From VRUE01 sp963805455 (GTDB lineage: Bacteria > Actinomycetota > Thermoleophilia > Solirubrobacterales > 70-9), in NCBI GenBank assembly GCA_963805455.1, contig CAWDUJ010000003.1, forward strand, positions 186,001 to 250,000: a stretch of 64,000 nucleotides of DNA. The letters are read 5' to 3'. A program made the position numbers and the translations under genes. The notes under the pieces were generated by a model. The model made no database searches. It saw only the letters and a list, made by a program, of their open reading frames with translations, and was not told where the DNA came from. This document shows positions 42,690 through 49,317 of this stretch, one piece after another. Position 1 is the first letter of the stretch; each line of letters starts with the position of its first letter.

Positions 42690-43754
42690 ATGGGACCTGA
42701 ATTCGCAGCCAATGCGGCCACGCTGGTTTCGTCGCTCGTCGCCTACGAGCGGGAGATCCTCCCGATCATGCGCGGGGAATTGGACCGCTGGCGGATCCGT
42801 GCCCTGACCATCCCCGACCCCCTCCTGCGAGCCGCAGCGCTCTCGGCACTGCAGGCCAAGGGACGCAACCCCGAAGCAACGGCGGTATTCGCAATTCTGG
42901 CCCCCCGGGAGCGTCGAGCGGAGGCGCTGAAAGCGATGGCCCCCCTGCAGATCGCAATCGACTATCTGGACACGATCGGCGAGGACCCGGTACGCAATCC
43001 ACTGGCGGATGGCCTTGCCCTCCACGGTGCGATCTCCGACGCCGTGTCTCCCGGCACCAGGTCAGGCGACTATTACGTTCATCACCCACAGCCCGAGGAT
43101 GGCGGCTACCTGAACGCCCTGGTCGCCGCCTGCCAAGACGCCGTTGCGAAACTGCCGGCCTCCGAGCCCATGCTGCCGCTGCTCCGGCGCACCGCCGAGC
43201 GCTGTGGCGAGGGTCAGAGCCACACACATGCCGTGGCTCAGGCCGGCGCAGACGAGCTCGAGGCGTGGGCCACCCGGCAGGAGTCCGCGCCGGGATACCT
43301 CTGGTGGGAGCTCGCTGCCGGGGCGTGCTCTTCGGTGGCGACTCACGCCCTGATCGCCTCCGCGGCCGACCCTCGGACGACGGCCGATGAGGCGGCCCTG
43401 ATCGATGCGGCCTATTTCCCTCCAATCGGGGCGCTGACCGTGCTGCTCGACGACATGATCGACCGCGATGACGACAGCGTGGCCGGAGAGCACAACTACC
43501 TCAACTACTTCGCCGACAACGAGCAGGCGGCGATTCGGATCGGGCTGCTCGCCGACCGCGCCAGAGCAGCGATTGGGGATCTGCCCCATGCGCGCAGACA
43601 CCGCGCCATCCTCACCGGAGTCGCAGGCTTCTACCTGAGTTCTCCCGGTGCCGACAGTGGATACGCTCGGCCGATCAGGGGGCGTCTGTTGGAATCACTC
43701 GACCCGACCGTGCGGCTGATCATGGCCACGATGCGCCTGCGCCGCCATGGATGA
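42690..43754 (+). CDS. DUF2600 family protein (tetraprenyl-beta-curcumene-synthase-like terpene cyclase)
   Basis: 354 residues, mostly helical. The LTVLLDDMIDRDDDSVAGEHNYLNYF segment carries an aspartate-rich metal site and an acidic GExN site like DUF2600 proteins; the Bacillus member YtpB makes sesquarterpenes from C35 prenyl diphosphate. HPQPEDGGYLNALVAACQ is the other conserved block. Eight-base overlap with the cis-prenyltransferase gene suggests coupled supply and cyclisation. Product unknown. Confidence 0.85.
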   Translation: MGPEFAANAATLVSSLVAYEREILPIMRGELDRWRIRALTIPDPLLRAAALSALQAKGRNPEATAVFAILAPRERRAEALKAMAPLQIAIDYLDTIGEDPVRNPLADGLALHGAISDAVSPGTRSGDYYVHHPQPEDGGYLNALVAACQDAVAKLPASEPMLPLLRRTAERCGEGQSHTHAVAQAGADELEAWATRQESAPGYLWWELAAGACSSVATHALIASAADPRTTADEAALIDAAYFPPIGALTVLLDDMIDRDDDSVAGEHNYLNYFADNEQAAIRIGLLADRARAAIGDLPHARRHRAILTGVAGFYLSSPGADSGYARPIRGRLLESLDPTVRLIMATMRLRRHG

Positions 43755-44412
43755 GCCCCAGGGCCCGATCCACGTCGCCATCATCACCGATGGCAACGGG
43801 CGCTGGGCGAAGGCGCGGGGGCTGCCGGTCGCCGCTGGACATCGAGCCGGCGCGGAGAACGTGCGAGCGAGGCTGCGCGACGCGGTCGAGCTCGGGATCA
43901 GAGAGCTCACCGTCTACGCCCTGTCGACCGAGAACTGGGCCCGCCCTCAGGCAGAGGTCGACGACCTGATCGATCTGATCGCGGAGTACATCGACCGGGT
44001 GACGCCCGAACTTCACGCCGAGAACGTGCGCCTGCGATTCATCGGCGAGCGCGGCAGCCCGGTTCCCGCAAGCCTCGCAGAGCGGATGCAATGGGCCGAT
44101 GAGCTGACCGCCGCCAATGATCTGGTCACCCTCTTCGTTCCCTTCAGCTACAGCGGGCGGACCGAGATCCTGCGCGCGGCCCAGGTGTTCGAGGGAACAA
44201 CCGAGGAAGAATTCCGAGGCGGCCTCTACGCGCCGGACATGCATGACCCCGAGCTGTTGATACGCACAGGCGGGGAGCGGCGCCTGTCCAACTATCTCCT
44301 CTGGCAGGTGGCCGAATCGGAGCTTGTCTTCTCCGATGAGCTCTGGCCGGACTTTTCGCGGGGCTCCTTCGAGGAGGCGATCGCGGAATTCCGCCGGCGC
44401 AGGGTTAGGTAG
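43747..44412 (+). CDS. Cis-prenyltransferase (isoprenyl transferase, UppS family)
   Basis: 221 residues. Motifs: IITDGNGRWAKARGLP (usual MDGNGRWA; Met is Thr here), GHRAGAENVR, YALSTENWARP, ELLIRTGGERRLSNYLLWQ and WPDFSRGSFEEAI. Catalytic Asp and allylic Arg are kept. It is shorter than most UppS (~250 aa) and linked to DUF2600, so it is more likely a dedicated short/medium-chain synthase than the essential undecaprenyl enzyme; that is inference. Confidence 0.88.
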   Translation: MDEPQGPIHVAIITDGNGRWAKARGLPVAAGHRAGAENVRARLRDAVELGIRELTVYALSTENWARPQAEVDDLIDLIAEYIDRVTPELHAENVRLRFIGERGSPVPASLAERMQWADELTAANDLVTLFVPFSYSGRTEILRAAQVFEGTTEEEFRGGLYAPDMHDPELLIRTGGERRLSNYLLWQVAESELVFSDELWPDFSRGSFEEAIAEFRRRRVR

Positions 44413-44418
44413 GGGGCC

Positions 44419-44452
44419 GGGCGCCGTGGGCTGGGAAACCCGCTAGGCGCCC
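44419..44452 (+). terminator. GC-rich hairpin just after the cis-prenyltransferase
   Basis: Seven perfect base pairs GGGCGCC/GGCGCCC enclose an inner GGG-CCC stem. It starts seven bases after the stop at 44412. No U-tract, as is common for high-GC actinobacterial terminators. It could also be part of the structured RNA described for this interval. Confidence 0.4.
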
Positions 44453-44681
44453 GACCGCTCCCTCTTCCACCACGACTCATCCTGGGACCCGGGAAAGGCC
44501 CCGGAACGGGCTCGCAATGGGTACCGCTATGGCGCCTCCCGGCACAGGACACCGGGCCGGCCCCGCTGCCACCCGAGTGGGGGTGGCCTGTTCCCCGAGC
44601 CAGGGGGACCCGAGGAAGTGTTGGCTAATTAGTACATCACTCAACCGCGAAAGTCAATTAATCCGATTCAATATCGCGTCA

Positions 44682-44698
44682 GACTCAGAAACTGAATC
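44682..44698 (-). terminator. Small hairpin after the secreted helical protein
   Basis: GATTCAG-TTT-CTGAGTC on the minus strand, seven pairs including one G-U, 24-40 bases after the stop at 44722, in an AT-rich patch. Plausible weak terminator; the following run is mixed rather than poly-U. Confidence 0.3.
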
Positions 44699-44721
44699 AA
44701 ACAGCTTTCTACCGCGAGCCG

Positions 44722-45216
44722 TTAGTTGAAGCGGGAGAACTTGAAGCGGCAGTAGTTGAAGCCGTAGGCGATCACCACATCGTTTGCGAGATTGCCGTTG
44801 TGGACGAAGAGCACGGCGTTGTGCTGGTAGCGGGGGATCTTCTCCGCGCGCAGAGATGCGGCCGCCCGGCCCAAATAGGACTTCTGGAGCTTCAGGTACC
44901 CGAACCACTTGGCAAGGTGGGTCGCGTCCTGCGGTGGCCTCGAAATGGCGGAGATCTTCCGCACGGTCCCGTCGAAGATCCCAGCGGCTCTGCCGAGCTT
45001 TCCCGCAGCAACGGCGAGGCGTTCGGCTTTGATGTCCGAGCGCACGCCCAGGACCGCTTCCTGGGTCGTTTCGACGCCGGGCTTGCATATCGCCTCGAGC
45101 CTGCTGACATATTCGGAGCGTTCAGGTGCGACCGCGGCCCCGGCCGATGCGCTCAGCACCAACCCGGCGAACACCAGGCCGCCCGCTCGAAGGATTCTTT
45201 TACGCGCCCACGTCAT
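44722..45216 (-). CDS. Secreted helical protein of unknown function
   Basis: 164 residues. MTWARKRILRAGGLVFAGLVLSASAGAA is a clear signal peptide; the rest is mostly alpha-helical (YVSRLEAICKPGVETTQEAVLG ... LAKWFGYLKLQKSYLGRAAASLRA), with two cysteines: one near the N-terminus of the mature part and one at FNYCRFKF near the end. No family recognised. It overlaps the end of the MMPL gene by 17 bases, so it is probably co-translated and may be its partner. Confidence 0.7.
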   Translation of the reverse strand: MTWARKRILRAGGLVFAGLVLSASAGAAVAPERSEYVSRLEAICKPGVETTQEAVLGVRSDIKAERLAVAAGKLGRAAGIFDGTVRKISAISRPPQDATHLAKWFGYLKLQKSYLGRAAASLRAEKIPRYQHNAVLFVHNGNLANDVVIAYGFNYCRFKFSRFN

Positions 45217-48200
45217 CCGAAGAAGCTCCGTGGAGATCAAAACTCGGCAGGAACCGCTGAAGAGCGGTCGGAACATGCCAGACCCGATCCCCGAGCATCA
45301 GCATCAGCGCCGGCAGGAGGACGATCCGGACCACCGTCGCATCGAGCAGGATCGCGACCGTGAGCCCCACGCCGAGCTGGCTCACGGTGGCGATCGGCGC
45401 CCCGGCGAAGGAGATGAAGACGGCCGCCATGATCGCCGCCGCGCCGGTGATCACCCCGGCGGTCTTCTCGAGGCCGAAGGCGATCGCGGTCGCGTTGTCG
45501 GCGCCGGCATCACGCCTTTCGCGCATGCGGGCGAGGAGGAAGACCGCGTAGTCGATCGAGAGGCCGAAGGTGACCCCGAAGATCCCTGCCGCGCCGACCG
45601 TGTCGATATAGCTGTGCCCGCCCAGCGGATAGCCCGCGGGGATCTTGCAGATGAGGCTGACGACCCCGACCGCGGCGGCGACCGTGAGGAGGTTGAGGCC
45701 GACCGCCAGCCCCGCGAGCAGCGGCGCGCGGAGGATCGCGACCAGCATCAGGAAGGTGATCAGGACGATTGCCCCGATCACCAGTGGCAGCCGCGACTTG
45801 GTCGCAGACCCGTAGTCGTTGAGGATCGCGGCCCCTCCGCTGACGCCGGTCACCAGATTGCCTTCCCGCGACAGGCGCTGGGCTTCGTTGTCGAGAAGCT
45901 CGCCCGTGGCCCGCGAACCGGCCGTGTTGAAGGGGTCGGTGGAAACGACGAGCAGTCGCGCGGCCTGTCCACCCTGTCCCACGTTGACCGCCTCCCCCGC
46001 GAGGCCGCGGGGGACCGGTGGTGCTCCATCGATCGCCGAGAGGACGAAGTAACCGGAGTCGAAGAGACCGGGCGAGCGGCGACGCAGTTCGCGTGCGCCG
46101 CGAGCAAGCGGGGCCGCGGCAGCGCTGACGCGGACCCCCGCGCGCCCGAGCCCGCGCTGCAGCGCGTAGGAGCGGCTGTAGCCGTTTGAGAGCCCGCGCT
46201 GCAGCGCCCCGGCGCCGCCGTTCAGGGCGGCAAGCCCGGCGGAGAGGCGATGCGCGGCGGAGCTCAGCAGCTCGAGGCCTCCCTTCAGCTCTTCCCCCTT
46301 GCCCGCAAGGCGGCGCGTCCCGTTTTCGAGCCGGGTGCCGCCGGCGGCGAGCTCTTTGAGCGCACCGTGCAGTTCGATCGCGACTTCCCGCATGCCCCGG
46401 ACCTTGTCGCGCTCGGACGCGAGCACACGGGCGAGCAGCCGCTCCTGCTTGGCCACCGCTTTCAGCGATGGGTCGCTCTTGGCCGCCTTTTCCAACTCAT
46501 TGGCGACACGGCGTGCTCGTCGCAGCGCCTTGCTGCGAAGACTGGGAACCAGGGCGTGAAGTTCGACTTCCAGGGCCAGGCCCGCGTTCAACGCTTCTCG
46601 TTGACCCTCTGCCAATCGACCGCTGCCGGTCGCGAGCCGTCCCAGCGCTTCGCTGGCGCGAGACCCGCCGGCGGCGGCGCGTTCGAGCCCCCCGGCCAGC
46701 AGGCTGGCACCGGCACCGGCCCGTTCAGAGCCCTCCCCGAGCAGACCGCTGCCACTCGCGGCGCGCGAGAGGCCGGCGCGCAGGTGGGCCACGGCGGCGG
46801 CGGCGCGGCGCAGGCCGGGACCGATGTCGGAGAGATGGGTCGGGCTGGCGGGCCCACTGGACGCAAGGCGCCCGCCGAGCCCATGCAGCGGCCGGACGGC
46901 CCGTTGGATGGGAGCCGGACCGATCACCGCCCGCACCTCCGGGCGGGCTGCGATTCGGCGCTGCGCCCGAACGAGCAGCGCGAGCCGATCCTGGGTCGTG
47001 ATCGGGCCCTGCCGGGCGGCGACGACGATCTCGAATGGAGCCTCCCAGCCGGGGCCGACTGCGCGGTCGATCGCTTCAGCGCTCTGACGAGCGGGACTCG
47101 ACTTCGGGAGCTCGTTGACCCCCGGGGCGCCGGTGTTGAACGCCAGGGCGGGCACGGCAAGCAACACCAGCGGGGCGGAGATCAGCACGGCGGCCATGGC
47201 CGGGCGGCGCAGCGCGGAATCGGCGATGGCCGCGACGCGAGACCGGGGCCGGGCGGGGGCCCGATTTCCGATCGCGCCCATGTTGATCCGCTCCCCCAAG
47301 AGCGCCAGGAGCGCGGGCAGCGCGATCCAGGCGATCGCCACGCTGATCGGTGTGACGACCACAAGTCCGGTCGCCAGCGAGAGGAGCAGCGAGCCCGGCT
47401 GCAGGAAGGACGAGAGGAGAATCGAGGTGAAGAGGGTTGCGCCGGCGAACAGCGTGGTGCGGCCTGCCGTCCGCCTCGTGGTCATTGCGGCCTGCCATGG
47501 CGAAGCTCCCCCCGCCAGCTCGTCACGAAAACGGGAGACGATGAACAGCGAGTAATCGACCCCGAGCGCCAGCCCCATCATCGTGCAGACGACCACCGAG
47601 AGGGCTTCGATCGTCATCACCGAGTCGAGGAGGACGAGGATGCCGCGACCCGCGATGACCGTGAGCGCGCCGAACGCAAGCGGGATCGCCGCCGCCATGA
47701 CCGAGCGGAAGACGAGCAGGAGGACGATCAGCAGGAGCGGCGCCGCGATCAGCTCGGCGCGCTCGGTCGCGCTCAGTGATTCCTTCTGCAGCGCGCGCGA
47801 GACGCTGGCGTAACCGGATTGGATCGCTTCGACCGGCGGGTGTACCCGCTCTGAGAGGGTGCGTTCGAGGGCGGGCACGGTGTCGCGCATGGCGACGTCG
47901 AGCGGTAGGTGGTAGTCGAGCAGGATGATCGCCCGGCCGGGCCCGGGACGCAGATAGGCGACGGAGCCGCGGTCCCAGGGAGAGATCGCGGTCAGCCGCG
48001 GATCGCGGCGGAGCTCCCTGACAAGCGGCGGGCCCTGCCTTTCGATCGCGCCGCGCGGTCCCCGAAGCAGGACCGCGAACGGCGAGGAGTCCCCGAAATG
48101 CTCTTCGGCGAGAGCCTGTCCGCGCGCTGAGTTGGTCCCCGGCACGATCAGGGAGGTTGGCTCGAGCCTGTCTTCGACGCCGAGTCCGGCGATGCCGAGA

Positions 48201-48277
48201 GCCCCGCAGCAGATCAGGACGACGACCAGGCCGACGACGGCTGTGCGAAGCCTCGCCTCACCCGGGCTCCCCCCCAT
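45200..48277 (-). CDS. MMPL/RND-family membrane transporter with long coiled-coil periplasmic insert
   Basis: 1025 residues from ATG 48277. Two six-TM halves; the first has GLALGVDYSLFIVSRFRDEL, the second TFGLSIDYAVFLLARMRERRD, both characteristic MMPL GxxxDY motifs. Between the halves, about residues 455-760 form a Gly/Ala/Leu heptad-like region (LRAGLSRAASGSGLLGEG, LAAGGTRLENGTRRLAGKG), resembling YhgE/Pip-type coiled coils. MMPL proteins move lipids or envelope components. Cargo unknown. Downstream is the secreted helical protein. Confidence 0.92.
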   Translation of the reverse strand: MGGSPGEARLRTAVVGLVVVLICCGALGIAGLGVEDRLEPTSLIVPGTNSARGQALAEEHFGDSSPFAVLLRGPRGAIERQGPPLVRELRRDPRLTAISPWDRGSVAYLRPGPGRAIILLDYHLPLDVAMRDTVPALERTLSERVHPPVEAIQSGYASVSRALQKESLSATERAELIAAPLLLIVLLLVFRSVMAAAIPLAFGALTVIAGRGILVLLDSVMTIEALSVVVCTMMGLALGVDYSLFIVSRFRDELAGGASPWQAAMTTRRTAGRTTLFAGATLFTSILLSSFLQPGSLLLSLATGLVVVTPISVAIAWIALPALLALLGERINMGAIGNRAPARPRSRVAAIADSALRRPAMAAVLISAPLVLLAVPALAFNTGAPGVNELPKSSPARQSAEAIDRAVGPGWEAPFEIVVAARQGPITTQDRLALLVRAQRRIAARPEVRAVIGPAPIQRAVRPLHGLGGRLASSGPASPTHLSDIGPGLRRAAAAVAHLRAGLSRAASGSGLLGEGSERAGAGASLLAGGLERAAAGGSRASEALGRLATGSGRLAEGQREALNAGLALEVELHALVPSLRSKALRRARRVANELEKAAKSDPSLKAVAKQERLLARVLASERDKVRGMREVAIELHGALKELAAGGTRLENGTRRLAGKGEELKGGLELLSSAAHRLSAGLAALNGGAGALQRGLSNGYSRSYALQRGLGRAGVRVSAAAAPLARGARELRRRSPGLFDSGYFVLSAIDGAPPVPRGLAGEAVNVGQGGQAARLLVVSTDPFNTAGSRATGELLDNEAQRLSREGNLVTGVSGGAAILNDYGSATKSRLPLVIGAIVLITFLMLVAILRAPLLAGLAVGLNLLTVAAAVGVVSLICKIPAGYPLGGHSYIDTVGAAGIFGVTFGLSIDYAVFLLARMRERRDAGADNATAIAFGLEKTAGVITGAAAIMAAVFISFAGAPIATVSQLGVGLTVAILLDATVVRIVLLPALMLMLGDRVWHVPTALQRFLPSFDLHGASSDDVGA

Positions 48278-48385
48278 GGCAATCAATTCTACGTCCCCCT
48301 CGCCATAGGACCAATTCTCCCGCGCATCTCTGTCGCGCCTGACCGCACGCCCCGAGAGCTCACCGTCGATTAGGACAGAGGCCGC

Positions 48386-49234
48386 TCAAGCGGCGGCACG
48401 GCAGGTGCGGACGGTTTCCACGTTCAGGTCGGGGCCGTTGTCGATGCTGAAGGTCGCGCGGGCGAGCGATAGAAGCCCCGAGGTGAACCGCGGGGGCAGC
48501 GGACAGGATGCCCGGAGGTAGCTGTGCACCTGACCACGGAAGTGATACCGGCGGGTGACGACCATGTTGAAGCGGGCGAAATGAGGCCAGGTGCCGAGGT
48601 CGGGCGGGACTTCGCTGACCAACACCGTGTGGAAGGGGCCCTTCTGTCGATGCACATGGAATGGAAGGACGAAGGAGATCGGCGGATTTGGTGAGTAGGC
48701 GAGGACCCAGATCGCAGTCCGGCCTTGATGGGTCTTCCCGTTGAAGGCAAGCAGGCGAAAATGGAGGCCGAACGGAGTCTGAGAAGGCACGAAGACGCGC
48801 GAGTAGAGGCTTCCCCTGCCGACGAGAGACCGGCCACATGTCGCAAGGGCGTGACGGATGTCGAGTGCGCGCAATTGGGTCCGACGGCAGAGGGGCAGGC
48901 CCTCCGTGTCGAGCGCACCCCGGTAGGCGAGTTCAAGGCTGATCTTCTTGACGCGTGGCAGCGGGACGGAATCCCTCGTCTGGATCCCGGCCTGAAGGCG
49001 CACGGAGACTGGGCTCGGGTGGTCGCGGGGAAGCGTCCGCGGAGAAACGCCGCCCCGCAGGTAGACGGTCAGGCCCTCGGACTGAGAGCGCTCGGCGTAG
49101 ACCGGCACCGCGAGGACGCAGACTGCGACCGCGAGCGCGCACAGGATGAGGGCTCGCGTCCTGCCCTTTCCACGCGCCAAACGCCTGGCCGCACGAAGGG
49201 CAGCCTTGGCAGGTCGGCCTGGCAGCTTGAACAT
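48386..49234 (-). CDS. Secreted/membrane-anchored protein of unknown function
   Basis: 282 residues. Basic N-terminus then a hydrophobic segment LILCALAVAVCVLAVPVYA (signal peptide or anchor). The remainder is beta-rich, with cysteines near 117 (LPLCRRTQ), 133 (ALATCGRS), 246 (RASCPLPP) and 279 (TVRTCRAAA). The DRHPSPVSV/YRGAL style resembles B-family proteins upstream, with an IxxxLPLC...C spacing. The stop lies in a GCCGC-GCGGC hairpin. It follows the A-B operon and could be a shortened relative. Confidence 0.65.
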   Translation of the reverse strand: MFKLPGRPAKAALRAARRLARGKGRTRALILCALAVAVCVLAVPVYAERSQSEGLTVYLRGGVSPRTLPRDHPSPVSVRLQAGIQTRDSVPLPRVKKISLELAYRGALDTEGLPLCRRTQLRALDIRHALATCGRSLVGRGSLYSRVFVPSQTPFGLHFRLLAFNGKTHQGRTAIWVLAYSPNPPISFVLPFHVHRQKGPFHTVLVSEVPPDLGTWPHFARFNMVVTRRYHFRGQVHSYLRASCPLPPRFTSGLLSLARATFSIDNGPDLNVETVRTCRAAA

Positions 49235-49317
49235 CCCTGTGACCTCGTTTGCCCACCCGCGAGGGGGGGCACCGGGTCCATGTTAGCGCTGCAGCGGTCC
49301 GCCGCCGACGTCCTCAG

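Larger units (their letters stand above)
44413..44721. other. 309-base noncoding, highly structured stretch with rRNA-like patches
   Basis: No convincing protein in any frame between two convergent genes. Positions 44413-44610 are very GC-rich with several hairpins; 44646-44715 is clearly AT-richer than its surroundings. On the minus strand, 44614-44645 reads like the extreme 3' end of 23S rRNA (GTTGAG then TACTAAT). About 70-100 bases on, GGCGCCATAGCGG (within 44524-44542) resembles the 5' loop region of 5S rRNA, and a complementary GGCGCC partner occurs 100 bases later (44415-44425), which would give a 5S-sized domain. The 5S core (helix III, loop E) is not recognisable. Could be an rRNA remnant or an unknown RNA. 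Confidence 0.35.

Noticed and set aside
44440..44630. Possible cobalamin riboswitch on the plus strand (GAGCCAGG and CTCGCAATGG patches)
   Set aside because: Core receptor elements are missing and no plus-strand gene lies downstream to be controlled.
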